Positions 41,441-54,076 of a DNA stretch of 64,000 nucleotides are shown here, one piece after another. Position numbers and translations under genes: made by a program. Position 1 is the stretch's first letter; the number at the start of each line of letters is the position of its first letter. The stretch lies in the NCBI GenBank assembly GCA_948567375.1, contig OX419756.1, forward strand, positions 17,489,001-17,553,000, given 5' to 3'. The DNA comes from Lunularia cruciata. Lineage: Eukaryota; Streptophyta; Marchantiopsida; Lunulariales; Lunulariaceae. Below the pieces are notes generated by a model, which worked only from the letters and a program-made list of their open reading frames with translations, was not told the DNA's origin and made no database searches.

Positions 41441-43340
41441 TCACACCTGAAGCTCCTTCTTCAGAATCTGATTCCCAATAATCAAAAGATGGTGTATTTG
41501 AATGTGAGTGTTGGTGGTGTTAGTTACAAGAACTATGACTCTATGGTTTGATGGCCCAATCCTCAAGTACCCTTTGTGCCATCGATTAGTTGTGCGTGCT
41601 GCTCTCAACCATAGCCTCCCAAGAAGTAAGTCATAGCTTGAATCCTTCAAGACTTGGAAAGTCATGAGATTTTGAACTCTCATAACTGAAACTAACACTT
41701 TATCCATCACCCCTATTGGTAGAACTTGTTGCTTGTTTGCCATGCTCACCACAAATGTTGAAGGTCTTGAGGGTATCATACCCAACTTCTTCATCAACCA
41801 ATCTGACATGCCATTCATTGCTGATCCTCCATCAACAAGTGCATCCTTGATGTTGTGACCATTCACTCTCACATTAATCTTGGAGGCATATTCACAAGCC
41901 TCCCATGGTGCTGGCTTGGCATCCACCACCCCCATTGATACTGGAGCTTTTGCCTTCTTCTTCTTCTTCTTTCTCCTTGTAGAACTCAAACCACCTCTAA
42001 GCTCCTTTCTCAAGGTAGGATTCAAAGCAATCAATTGGCCCACTATCATGTTAGCCTTACGGCTACCAACATCCTCCAACACATTGTAGTTCCACTATTG
42101 CTTTGAAATCAAGAAATCCTCCACCCCCAACTTCTTCTTTGGAGTCTTTGTTGTTGATGGTGTTGAGGGGCGAGTGCTCCTAGTAGACATAGGAGTATCC
42201 TTGCTTGGAGTAAATCCTTGGGAAGAATGAACATCCTCTGCATAATGAGCTCTCTTCTTCTCTTGTACCAAAAGCTCCAAATTAAGACCCTTGGAGTTTG
42301 AGCACTCTCCCTTCTTATACTTACTCTCAACCACATCTATGGATGCTATCTCCTTACCTTTGTTTGGATTAGGAGCCACTTGGGTTTCACTACCTCCCTC
42401 TTTCCCTCTATTGGCTCCCTCATAACCTCTTCCTCCATGGTAAGTGGAATTTGGGCAATTCCTTTGGATATGGCCACTTCCTCCACAACCAAAAAAACTT
42501 CTATCATTGAAATTGTTGGCTGGTTGGCCTCCTCTATATGGATAGTTTTGAGAACTCCTAGGCCCTCTCTCTACATTCTAATCTACTTCTCTCTTCTCCC
42601 ATAGTTGCACCACATTGATCTTGAGATCCGCAACTTGTTCTATGATGGTTTGAAGTGGATCCTTTGGTAGAGGTGCAAGAATTGGAGAAAACTCCTACTT
42701 GTGGTGCAACCCTTGCCACCAAAGTATCAGAAGTTACACCATACTTGTAACCTTGAGGAGGATGCACAACCTCCTTCACCACCAAATCACTCTCATCCCC
42801 TTCTAAACTCTCATCCATACGAATTGTGATCTTGATAGCTTCAACCTTGGAAGAAGGTTTCTCATATCTCACCTTGCTTTTAATTTGTGGTCTCAACCCT
42901 CCCACAAAATTTTTGGTGAGCACGGCCCCTATGCTAATCATTGTAGTCTCCACATCATCCCCACCCTTCATCAATACTATGCAAAATCTGGACTCTAACT
43001 TTTCTACCCTTTCCACATAGACTCTCACTTTCTCTCCATCTCCTTGCTTGAGAAATCTAACCTCACTCATCAATCTCTCCTAACTCTCATCAGGAAGAAA
43101 GCTCTCAATCAGTGCTGAAGTCAAAGTCTCCCAAGACTCCTCTTCCCAATCTCTCCTCTCTCTCTTTTGGTATTTTGACTCATACCATGTAAGTGCTGCA
43201 TCCTCAAAGAAATTTGGTAATAATGAGATCCACACATTCTTCCTCCTCTCATTATTTCCTATGAAAGCTCTCTTGAAGTCTCTCACAAAGGCCTCCACAT
43301 CTTCTCTATCCTTGCCAAAGAAAACTGGAAGTTTCCTCAT
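41441..43340 (-). pseudogene. B2 gag and protease
   Basis: Gag from about 43340 (MRKLPVFFGKDREDVEAF) with a stop near 43079 and a frameshift near 42690. The zinc knuckle region (about 42490) has lost a Cys, since the second CxxC residue is changed. The protease at 42082-41441 keeps DALVDGGSAMNG and LLLGRLWL. Compare B1, where all are intact. Confidence 0.83.
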
Positions 43341-43701
43341 CTTAACCTCTCATTATCTTTCTTTCTCTCAATTTCTTTTTCTTTTCTCTCACTCCATAAC
43401 TAATAGAGTATGTACATGACTAACACCATTTGAGAGTTATGCACCCTAGGGAACACAAAAGGCTCAGGTTACTCCAAGATTTCTATAGCAACATCAAATC
43501 CTAGAGTGCAAATTAATCGAACCCTCATGGATAGTTTATCCATAAGTTGAAAGATTATCTCCATCACTAATCTTGAGAACTAGCTGATGAAGGTGGTAGT
43601 ATTTTTGTAGCTGTACTAAGACTCTCTCCAAGATCCTTCACCAAAGTCTCTAAAAGTGATTTTACTCCACTACACTCATGTCTTTTTGGAAGTCCTTCAA
43701 C

Positions 43702-44040
43702 TCAACAAACCTCACACAACTCCTTGGTCTTAGATCTTCTCCCTCCCAATCTTGGTGAAGAAGGTCCAACATGCAAACCCAAGTCAAGTAAGCCTCTTCT
43801 TTTGCTCAATCTCTTGCTCTCAAAAGTCAATGGACATGAACTTGCCTTATGTCCCTTCTCTCCACATAGAAAGCACTTAGACTCACTCTTTCCTCCAAGT
43901 GGTGTAGGTTTTTGGATCCTCTCAACACTCTCTTCAAATTTTATTGTAAACTCTCTTTTCCTCAAATCCACCCCTACAATCATCTCAAACCCTTGGGGAA
44001 CCTTGCATAGTTTCAATTTTCCCTCTTGGTGACCCTCCAT
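43702..44040 (-). pseudogene. B2 copy of the accessory zinc-knuckle ORF
   Basis: Starts at the same ATG as in B1 (MEGHQEGKLKLCKVPQGF) and keeps the knuckle CFLCGEKGHKASSC and the CEVC of the second cluster before a premature stop. Much of the frame is open despite the age of the element, which supports the ORF being a real gene of this family. Confidence 0.78.
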
Positions 44041-44899
44041 GTTCCCAAGATGAATCTAAACACTCAAACATACTTTTTGTTGCTCTCAAACTCTTCATGC
44101 ATAAGATCTCCACTCTGCAGAATTGACTCTTCCTCAAAATTTCACTCAGACCTGTCAACTTGTTTGTGAAAGTCCTCTGAAATTTTTTACATGTAATCAC
44201 AACTCCAAGGTGTCCCTCCCTGCAAAATTTCAGCTCTTTTCATTAGACCATTTGGCCTAGACACCTTTCTATTCAGCATACATATTTCAGATTTGGTCTG
44301 AAAATCACTCCCCTTACTTCCAAAACTCATAACTCCTTGCCTAAGAACTATCTCTCTCTAATTTTTGTGTCAGCAGGTAGGATATAATGTACTTAATTTT
44401 CTTAAAACGTTTCACAACAATCCACTAAAAATTAAAGAAATGGCAGACTCTATACAACTTTCTAGAGAGCATGCAGTTACGGGAGCACTTTACCCTATCA
44501 ACTTTCAAAAATTCTAGCCCAATGTGCATAATAGCACTCACAATAATTCTAAGTGTGTTAATTGCAAGGTAACCCAAACTATTATGTGTAGAAATTTCAA
44601 GTTCAGATCTCAAACTTTATATTTTGCCCAACATCACCTTAATCCCCAAAATCTACAATGCACCTCACACAATCTCTCCAAATCCTCTCATGTGTACAAG
44701 ATGTACAAAATCACTTCAAAGACATCATAATGAACTATAGGGTATACAAATAGATCTTGGTTCTCTAACATAAGTTAAGCCCTCTCCTCTCCTAATGTTC
44801 TCTCCAAGTGAGCTCTCATAGCCTCCTTCTGCCTAATGTAAAATTGAACGTGGAACATTATCTTGCCTTCTAGAGAGGTCCACACAACATAACCAAAAA

Positions 44900-45657
44900 T
44901 GTGAGCCGGCCTGTCTCTCACTCAAGATGAACCTTTGATGGCTATTATGGTCACGCACCATGGACTAAGAAGGCAAGGAACCCCGACTCCATCATACTCC
45001 TCCAAGGCTAACAGTCCAAGACTCAAGACATTGCTCACTAGAGAACTCAATGAGAGAGAGAGGGTTGCAAATAAAAGGATGATGAGTACCTCCTCACCCC
45101 TTGTTTATATACTTGTGAAGTAGTTACGTACCAAAGTGACTAATTACCGCACTAAATAAAGTTACTAGACTAAAAGTCAAGTAAAGTCAAAAAGTAGAAA
45201 GGAATATCCATTCACATGGGCATATTCCCCTAAGCATGTGGTCTTATCTTGACCCAACCACTAAGTCAAGGATTCTTTCACATGGACATATTCCCCTAAG
45301 CATGTGGTTTTATCTTGACCCAACCACTAAGTCAAGGATTCCTTCACATGGGCTATCCTTGGACTAAAGAAGAATCCAAAACAAAAAGGCTTGCGGGCCA
45401 AGAGTTCTCAACTCTTTCCTCAAAGCCAAACACCTAGGAATAATACTAAGTCAACACACTAAAATCCAAAGTAGTGGTGCTCATCTTTTCTACTTCCTCT
45501 AAAGTAAGGTCCCTTCTATCTTAGCTATGACTAATTTTAGCTAATCATGACTAATATAGAACCATCCTTTATCTCTATATAAATAATATTTCTTAAGTAC
45601 TTGTAATACCAAGCTAAATATCACAATACCACACACATGCACCAAATGGGTGTTACA
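44900..45657 (-). repeat. 5' LTR of B2 (758 bp)
   Basis: Same ends as the B1 LTRs but longer, because of a 66-bp tandem duplication (45213-45278 and 45279-45344) within the segment containing CACATGGGCATATTCCCC. Confidence 0.88.
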
Positions 45658-45793
45658 GTCCTCTCTCTAAAATACCAATAATCTATAGATTGCACAACAT
45701 TTTCTCCCCTCAAAATTACTCAGTCTCATTAGCATGTGTTCCTCTAAGAGGGTGATCCACTCTCTTGGATTAAACCACCTACTTTGATACCAT
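45658..45793 (-). other. D2 leader fragment and primer binding site
   Basis: Short remnant between B2 and the inverted D LTR. On the minus strand TGGTATCAAAG (45792-45782) lies one base beyond the LTR end, a tRNA-Met-type primer site. This shows the D LTR at 45794 is a 5' LTR on the minus strand. Confidence 0.65.
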
Positions 45794-46378
45794 TGTAATG
45801 TTTTACAAATAGGAGAACCCTCCAAAGAAACACAAAGTTTCAGCCTTCAATACACCGATGCTCCAAAGGAGCACCTTGTTTTTATTATATAGCAAAGTGG
45901 ATCCTCTCAAAAGGAGCTCCACCGTAGGATCAAATACATAGATTAGTGACATGTAAGCAAAATACACCCTTAGATTAGTTGTATCGATGGGTGACATGTT
46001 GATCTTTGTCCTATCTAGTTGGTCAAACAAGTTTCACCAAAGGGAATATTTAGAGAATCTTCCTATAAGAAGCTCAAAACAGCATGGGTGAGGTATCATT
46101 GGAAAGTTCTCAATGAGATAAACATGAGAGGAGAAGGCAAAGTCCTTTCATCTAAAAGGTGGAGAACAATTTGATTTTCAAGGCCTAATTCATACATTTA
46201 GGCCTTCAAAATTGGCTTTGAAGTTTTCAAGGTTTTTTTCATATCTACTTTATTAGTGAAAGTACTCTTTTGGTGACACCTTTATCTGATCTACTTAGAC
46301 CATCACATATATCATCCTTCTAAATATTACCAAGCCAATTTCCACCTCTAGATAATATGTCTAGCTAATAGTACTACA
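45794..46378 (-). repeat. Family D 5' LTR in inverted orientation (D2)
   Basis: About 585 bp. On the minus strand it starts TGTAGTACTATTAGCTAG and ends AAAACATTACA. It matches the D1 3' LTR (48384-49641, opposite orientation), so two D LTRs face each other around the D1 3' coding part. Confidence 0.72.
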
Positions 46379-48383
46379 CAAAGATTTCTCCAAAGCCACA
46401 CAACCCCTAATGGTACTACCAAGCAAGGGAAAGAAGTGGATGTGGGGATCTATACAAGAATTGGCCTTTTAGGAATTGAAAGATGCATTGACACATAAAT
46501 TTATCTTGAATGGTATGATCCAACACATCCAATCAAGCTAGCTAAAGATGCATCATGCATTGCAATAAGAGCAATCTTGTAATAGGAATGGAGTGACGGT
46601 TGGCACCCAATTCCATATTTCTCTCAAAAGCTATTATCAATAAAGTTCATCTATCACATTACTAAATAAGAAGAGTAGGTTATTATCCTTGCAACCAAGC
46701 ATTAGAAGCACTATCTTGGTAAGAAAGCATTCATACTAGAGATTGACCACAAACCATTAGTCTACCTCAAGACATAGAAAGATTTGTCCTATTGATAGAT
46801 TTGTTGGGCGAATTGGAGATAGTTGTTCAACATGATGATCACATATATGGAAGGCAAGGTTATTCACCAAAATGTCTATGGTGAATAATCTGGTTGTAGT
46901 TGTCAAGATGAACCCAAATTTTTAGCCAAGGATTCTTATTGTCTACAAAGATTGACCCACATATTGTAGGAGCTTAATCATCCAAAGGTAAAACTAGTAC
47001 CCAAGGACTTCACCTTTGTGATAGAAATTTATGGATCCTAGATGCTGCAGACCTTAGCATCACCATCCTAGCATAATCTCATGATTACCCAATTGTTAGA
47101 GTAGACAAGACCTTAGATCCAATCCAATGCCATTTCTATTGGTCCAAGATGAGTAATGATATGATGGAGTACATTCAAAGCTCTCTACTCTATCAAAAAA
47201 ATAGAAACTCTAATCAAGCTCCCACTAGACTCCTTCAACCCTTCCTTACTCCTACACAACATGGGAGTAGATTAGCATGGATTTGGTTTGTGAATTGCCC
47301 AAGACTAGTTCAAGTTTTGACTCCATTATAGTCTTTGTCCACCAACTCAACAATTGATTCATGTGTGTCCTATGACCAAGGACATGAGTGTTCCATAATT
47401 AGCTCAGGTGTACTTAGTTATGATCTTTTCTCATCATGGCCTACCTTGAGTGCTCATCATCAATTGGGGCACTCAATTCATTAGTTTATTTTGGAGAAAA
47501 CTCTTTGGCACTTTCAAAACCAAACTTGTCATGTCCATGGCATATCATCCATAAACCGATGGAAAAATAGAGTGGACTAATTGCACTTTCAAGGACATGC
47601 TCTAGGCCTTCAAGGAGACGCTCTAGGCCTTCACCGGGGCTCCAAAGCAAGAAAGGTGAGACACTTAACTTCCATTGGTGGAATTTTCCTACAACAATTT
47701 AGTGCATGCATCTACACAAGTCAAACTATTCTTCTTCATGTATGGAGAACACCTTTCATACCTTCAAGCTTGGTATAGATCCACCCAATGGTTACAAAAG
47801 TCAATGTTGTAAACATTTTTGTTTCTAAAATCCAATAGGTTGTGGAGAATGCCAAGCATATGTTGCAGATAACCCAAAATAGATAGAAACAATATGCAAT
47901 ATGCACTTCATATGCACATGGAGTTCAATGTTAAATATCAAGTGCGATTGTCCACAACCAACCTCATGTTAGTCTACACTTGTAAGCTCAGACCTTATTT
48001 TATTACCCCTTTCTTCATCATCTATCTAATTGGCATAGTGGCCTATCACTTTGAGCTACCACCACACGGAAAGATCCATCCAATATTCCATGTTTCCTTC
48101 CTACATAGATATGCATCCTAAAAATCCTACCTTCCTTCATTAAAAGAAGTCATACCTTGTTCAATACCCATTGATGGCACAAAGGAATAACAAGTTGAAT
48201 GCATTTTCCAAAAACATATTTGTGGTACTCGCCATCCATGTGTGGAATATCTTGTATAAGAGAAAGGGTACCCATTGTATAAGGTAACATGGGAGCCTAT
48301 AGCTAACTTGACAAATGCATTGATGCAATCTTTTTAGCAACAACTTTGCAATAAGGACATCATGTCTTAAAAGCAGGGAGGTT
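46379..48383 (+). pseudogene. D1 RNase H, integrase and chromodomain
   Basis: Plus-strand gypsy remnant. RNase H landmarks include EIDHKPLVYLKT near 46737. Integrase is very degraded from 47100; a conserved C-terminal motif, AYHFELPPHGKIHPIFHVS, is at about 48040-48105. In the same frame after two stops there is a chromodomain ending EKGYPLYKVTWEPIANL (about 48255-48310). A purine-rich tract AAAAGCAGGGAGG precedes the LTR. About 250 residues of RT are missing relative to the end of D1 at 30752. Confidence 0.7.
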
Positions 48384-49641
48384 TATAATACCATTAGCTA
48401 GATAGATTATCCAGATATGGAAATTGGCTTGGTAATATCTTTAGAGATATTATATATGATGATCTATAACACCCATTTGTGCATGTATGTGCTATTGTGA
48501 TATTTAGTTTGGTATTATAGTTAATTGAAAGATATTATTTACATAGAGATAAAAAATGATTTTATATTAGTCATGTTTAGCTAAAGTTAGTCATAGCTAA
48601 GATAAAGGGGACCCTACTTTAGAGGAAATGGAACATCACGTCACATCACATCAGCATCACTATTTTGGATTCTAGTGTATTGACTTGGTATTATTCCTAG
48701 GTGTTTGATTTTGAGGAAATAGTTGAGAACTCTTGGACTCACAAGCCTTTTTGTTTTGGATACTTCTAGAGTCCAAAGAAAGTCCATGTGAAGGAATCTT
48801 TGACTTAGTGGTTGGTTCAAGATATGACCAAATGCTTAGGAGAATATTCCTATGAGTATAGATATTCCTTTAGCTATTTGACTTTAGCCTAGTAACTTGA
48901 GTTACTCTTGTAATTAGTAACTTTGGTGTGTAATTATTTCACAAGTATATAAATTTGGGGTGAGGAGGTACTCATCATCCTTTCATTTGCAACTATCTCT
49001 CTCTCATTGAGTTCTCTAGTGAGTAATGATTTCAGTCTTGAAGTGTTAGCCTTGGAGGATTATGATGGGTTGGGTTCTTTGCCTTTTGATTCCATGTTGC
49101 ATTACCATAATAGCCATCAGAGGTTCATCTTGAGTGAGAGATGAGCTGGCTCACGGTTCTAAGTAAATTAGATAGAGGTGTCACCAAAAGAACATTTCTA
49201 CTAATAAGGCAAAGGCTAAAAACACCTTGAAGACTTTAGAGCCAATTTTGGAGCCTAAATGGATGAATTAGACCTTGTAAAATAGAGAAAACACCCTTTA
49301 TGAGCATAAATGCATTGCCTTTCTCCCTTTATTTGTCTCATTGAGAGCATTTCAATGGTTCCTCACCCATGCTTTTCTAAGCTTCCTATAAGAAGATTCT
49401 CCAAATATCCTTGTCCAACCATATAGGACAAGGATTCACATGTCACCAATTCATATAGCTAATCTAAGAGCGGAGCTTGCGGATATATCACCAATCCATG
49501 TATTTGATCCAAGCGTGTAACTTTCTTTGAGTGGATACTCTTTGCTATATAATAAAGAAAGGTGTTCCTTTGGGGCATCAGAGTATTGAGGAATGTAACC
49601 TTATGTTTCTCTTGTGTTTCTCTTGTCCTTGGAATATTACA
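48384..49641 (+). repeat. D1 3' LTR split by a B solo LTR
   Basis: Starts TATAATACCATTAGC (TG changed to TA) after the purine tract and ends GGAATATTACA at 49641. The B LTR at 48465-49155 lies inside it. Without that insertion the LTR is about 567 bp. Confidence 0.68.
48465..49155 (+). repeat. Solo family B LTR inside the D LTR
   Basis: About 691 bp, starting TATAACACCC and ending GGCTCACG, so both terminal dinucleotides have decayed from TG and CA. There is no internal B sequence on either side, so it is a solo LTR. A clean target duplication is not visible (GATC on the left, GGTT or GTTC on the right). Confidence 0.82.
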
Positions 49642-50361
49642 GCTTGGCAGTTGCTTTTGTGAACAACCTAGATACTTATAATGAGACCAATGAGCTTTTT
49701 TGCATTCTTATTAATGGACCAACTATTGAGGTGGTAGTCGGAGAGCTTTTGTTCCTTCTCAACAATATTGAAATTGTGACTTGTGAATGTACATTGAAAT
49801 TGTTCAAGAGATTGGAGTAGCAAAGTTTAGGAAATGTGAAATTGGTTAATGTGATATGCATGAAGTTGTCATCAAGTCTCATTAGCACTTTGAGTTTTCA
49901 TCAAATTTGTTGGATATGATACATCCTTGTGCATGGCACCTCATTTGATGGATTGTACTTAATTCAGTCTCATATGTTGGTGTATGGAGGTTGTAGTGAT
50001 GTTATTGCTTCTGATTATACATATGACTTATATGCAAATGCACTTCAGATCTTTTTGGATGCCTTACAAGATGTGTGACCTTTCTCCATTGCATTTGATA
50101 GCTCAATCATCAAGGCACATCTTACTTGGATGTTTATGTACACTTTGAGTGGAAAGTTATGCTTCTCAACTTTCATTTGATTGCAATTCTATTATTTGAG
50201 CAACACACACATGAAAATATGTTTAAAGTGTTGAAGCAATTTCTTGATGATGTCAATTTGAACTTGTGGGAAAAGAAATGTATTGTTATGTCAAAAAAGG
50301 TGCAAGGAGTATGACTGGAAGGGTGCAAGGCCTACTTGGCCTTGCACAATAACCAATATGA
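49642..50361. other. Unidentified sequence
   Basis: About 720 bases. Short open stretches exist (for example 49614-49820 and 50126-50314) and the plus strand looks like decayed coding sequence, but I recognise no protein and find no copy elsewhere in the window. Confidence 0.4.
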
Positions 50362-52560
50362 GTCCATCCAAGCATTGCAAGACCTTGATTAGGTGCTCCA
50401 AATGCTCCTCCTTGCTCCCATAGACACAAAAGTCATCAATGAAGTCTCTCACAAATTTTCCAATGAAAGGTTCAAATACCTTATTCATGATCCATTGGAA
50501 TGTGGCGGGAGCATTGCAAATCCAAAAGGTATGACTTTGAAAGCGTAAGTCCTCCAAGGTGTGGTGAATGTGGTGAGTTGTTGATGCTCTGGTGTAATCT
50601 TGATTTGGTTATATCCACTGTAACGATCTCTAAAATTTTACCTCTCATGAATTGAAAACTCTTCCAAGATCTCATCAATGAATGATAATGGATATTAGTC
50701 TTTCTTGGTAACAACATTGAGCTTGTTGTAATCCACACATACTCAAAGCTTGCGGTTCATTTTCTTTACAATAACAATTGGAGACACCCATTCTGAATTC
50801 TCTACCTCAAAGATAAATCTAGCCTCCTTGAGCTTATCAATATCCTCCTTCACAACCAAAGCTATTGGGGGGCTAATAAAATTTTTCTTTTGGCAGACTA
50901 GCCTTGCATGTGACTCCACCTCTTTCTTGTGCTCCTCCAAGGTGAATTCCTTCAAATCCTTGTAACTAAAAGCAAATACGTGGATGAACTTGCAGAAAAT
51001 CTCCTCAAATCTCACCTTCTCCTCCTTGGTACATTTGGACCATACTTGAGGGTAGATAACCTACTCTCTATCTCCTCACGTGTCAATGGTGATTTATCTA
51101 GGTCTTTCAAAACCTCAAGTTTAGGTGCAAAATCAATAGCACACAAGGGATAAACATCTGAATTAGATTCAAATTCATCCTCCTCCGTAGAAGTCTCCAC
51201 CTCTATGCTTGTGTCCACACCCGAAGCAGCTTCTTCAAAATCTGATTCCCAATAATCAGAAGAGGGTGTATCTGAATGTGAAGTGTTGGTGGTGTTAGTC
51301 ACAATAATTATGACTCTATGGTTTGATGGCCCAATCCTCAAGTACCCTTTGTGTCATCAATCAATTGTGTGTGCTACTCTCAACCATGGCCTCCCAAGAA
51401 GTAAGTCATAGCTTGAATCCTTCAAGATGTGGAAAGGCATGAGATTTTGAGCTCCCATAACTGAAACTACCACCTTATCCATCACCCCTACTGGTTGAAC
51501 TTGCTGCTTGTTTGCCATGCTCATCACAGATGTTGAAGGTCTAGAGGGTATCATACCCAACTTCTTCATCAACCTTTCTGACATGGCATTCACTATAGAT
51601 CATCATCAATCAATGCATCCTTGATGTTATGACCATTCACTCTCATATCAATCTTGGACGTATATTCACAAGCCTCCCATGGTGCTGGCTTGGCATCCAC
51701 CACTCCCATTGATACTAGAGCTTTTGCTTTCTTCTCCCTCTTGCTTCTTGTAGAAATCAAACCCCCTTTGAAGCTCCTTTCTCAGAGTAGGATTCAAAGT
51801 GATCAATTGGCCCATTGTGATGTTAGCCTTGTGACTACAAACATCCTCCAAGATATTGTAGTTCCGTTGTTGCTTTGATATCAAGAAGTCCTTCATCCTC
51901 AACTTCTTCCTTGGAGTCTTTGTTTTTGATGTTGTTGAAGTGCTTGTGTGAGTGCTCCTAGTAGGCATAGGAGTATCTTGGCTAGGAGTAAATCCTCAAG
52001 AAGAGTGCACATCCTCTACAAAATGAGCTCTCTTCTTCTCTTGTGCTAAAAGATTCAAATGAAGACCTTTGGAGTTTGAGCACTCTCCCTTCTTATACTT
52101 GCTCTCAACCACATCTATGGATGCTATTCCCTTCCCTTTGTTTGGATTAGGAGCATCTTGGGTTTCACTCCCTCTATCTTTCTCTCTATTGGCTCCTTCA
52201 TTACTCCTTCCTCCATGGTAAGTGGAATTTGGGCAGTTCCTTTGGATGTAACCTCTTCCTCCACAACCAAAAGAATTTCTCTCATTGAAATTTTTGGTTG
52301 GCTGGCTTCCTTTATATGGATAACTTCACTCTCCCCATATTCGTATCCACTTTTTTCTTCTCCCATAGTTGTACTATATTGATCTTGAGATCTACAAGTT
52401 GTCTAGTGATGGTTTGAAGTGGATCTTTTGGAAGAGGTGCAAGAATTGGAGCAACTACTACTTGTGGTGCAACCCTTGCCACCAAAGTATCAGAAGTTCC
52501 ACCATACTTGTAATCTTGAGGAGAATGCACAACCTCCTTCACTACCAAATCACTCTCATC
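50362..52560 (-). pseudogene. B3: fragment of a family B element (gag to RT)
   Basis: Minus-strand fragment truncated at both ends, with no LTR. From 52560 down it has the end of Gag, a decayed zinc-knuckle region (about 52290-52240), the linker (MKDFLISKQQRNYNILED) and the protease. The segment with the protease active site (DGGS in B1) is altered by stops near 51600. The RT palm follows, with GKFVRDFIDDFCVYGS at about 50460-50410. It is more diverged than B2. Confidence 0.82.
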
Positions 52561-53510
52561 ACTTCAATGAGCTAGATGGTTCAGATTGGAGGGCATACAC
52601 CTTCTTTGTGTATGGGAGGATGGTAGAATGAGAGTAGTACCACTACCATCTCAAAGACCACAGTTGGTTTGTCATGCTCATGAAGAGCTAAGACATCTTA
52701 GAGTAAAGCATACATATAGTTTACTCTAGAGTCATTATTGGTGGTGTGGTATGTAGACCAATGTCCAACAATTTTTTGCAAGATGTGTAGTTTGTGATTG
52801 AGTTAGAACATCATACAATTCTCTTGTGCCACAATTACACCCGTTACCTATCATAGGGTTGGGTTACTTGAGTTTGGACTTTGTTGGACCTTTACTTTTG
52901 ATTGTGAGACATCATCAATATGTTTTGGTGATGATGGAGCACTTCTCCAAGAGGGTTGCTCTGACAGCAATTCTTGACAAGTCCATTGAAGGGACAACTT
53001 ACTTGTTTTTAGATTGAGTTCTTAATCATTTGAGTGAACCCATTGAGTTTTTGATTGATTAAGGTAAAAAGTTCTTGGGGGAGTTTCAGGTCTTGTGCGT
53101 TAAGGCTTTGATTGATCATCATACTACCTCCCAAGATCACCTTGAAGTAGATGGATTAGTAGAGAGAGTGGTTCAGACAATGAAGAGAGGATTATGGAAG
53201 TATGGTTTGTAGAGGGGCCACTTGGGAGATTGGGATCTCCAGTTACCTTAGTTGGCCATGGACTATTGGTTCAGCCGGCAGCCTCCTTAGCATCCTTCTC
53301 TCTTTACTTTCTACTCTACGGATGAGATCCAAATTTACCTATAGCCATCATCAAGATGTTACTGTAGTGTTGGACTTGGATGATCCATATGTATGGATGA
53401 CTGCATGTTCTCAACTAGCAGATATCTTTCAGAGAGTGATATCAATGGCCTTTGAGAACTTATCAATTGCTCAACATAGGGGTACCTTATGTTATGCTAC
53501 CATTTGAGGA
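52561..53510 (+). pseudogene. C3 integrase
   Basis: The zinc-binding site is readable as CHAHEELRHLRVKH ... HYWW ... CVVCD (about 52670-52800). The core has SLDFVGPLLLIVRHHQYVLV, then EHFSKRVALTAILDKS, a degraded second Asp (LID*GKKF) and VDGLVERVVQTMKRG. Stops and shifts are frequent. Confidence 0.75.
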
Positions 53511-53589
53511 GGAGGTTATAGACCCTCAATCCATCAATTTCATTCAAGTGATTATGTTTATCTACAACAGACAACATCAATGACACTTG

Positions 53590-53912
53590 ATGTTTCTATA
53601 GGCCGCACTATCTTGAGAGTGTGCAAGGTTTTGCCATCTAAAGTCCTTGTGTTGGAAGGACATGATAGTGTTGCTTGAAAGGATCATGTGCACAATTGTG
53701 TGCCATGTCACCTCCCAAACATTGATGGTATTATGGACCCAAGTTGGCACTTGCATGTGAAGGCTTGTAGTGTATGTTATGCAGCTCTTTTGGTGGAGTT
53801 GCCACTTTGTTAGTGCGTGATAGTTGTTTGAGAGAATGGCACCATTTATGACTCTTTCCTTACGGTGGTTCCTCAAGGATAGTGGTTATGTCCTAGATGT
53901 ACTTGACCTATA
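53590..53912 (+). pseudogene. C3 PHD finger, degraded
   Basis: Third copy of the region. Across two frames it keeps CVPCHLPNIDG, a first cysteine pair (CSVC), LVRDSC...EWH where C2 has LVCDSC...RWH, and the terminal WLCPRCT. Ligands and frame are lost, but the position between integrase and the 3' repeat block is the same as in C1 and C2. Confidence 0.6.
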
Positions 53913-54076
53913 ATTGGTTCATCCTTTATATGGTATAGGTTGTAGACAAGCGACTAATTATGGGGCTTGAGAGCACCCAACCTCTTGATCTTTTGCCACC
54001 ATAGGGTATACTATAGACTTAGGAGTAGATGGCTATCTAGAGTTAGAGGGACCTAACCGCCATCTAGGGGAGCAAT

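Larger units (their letters stand above)
38546..45657 (-). mobile_element. B2: older, truncated family B element
   Basis: Minus-strand relative of B1. It keeps the 5' LTR (44900-45657), leader, accessory ORF, gag, protease, RT, RNase H and integrase, but ends at 38546 inside the integrase C-terminal part, so the 3' LTR is missing. Several stops and frameshifts are scattered through it. It is an old copy of the lineage that produced B1. Confidence 0.9.

Noticed and set aside
48465-49155. Target duplication for the B solo LTR in D
   Set aside because: The left flank is GATC but the right flank reads GGTT or GTTC depending on the exact border, so no duplication can be claimed.
49642-50361. Possible coding gene
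   Set aside because: Open stretches are short, no domain is recognisable, and there is no second copy for comparison, so no function was assigned.
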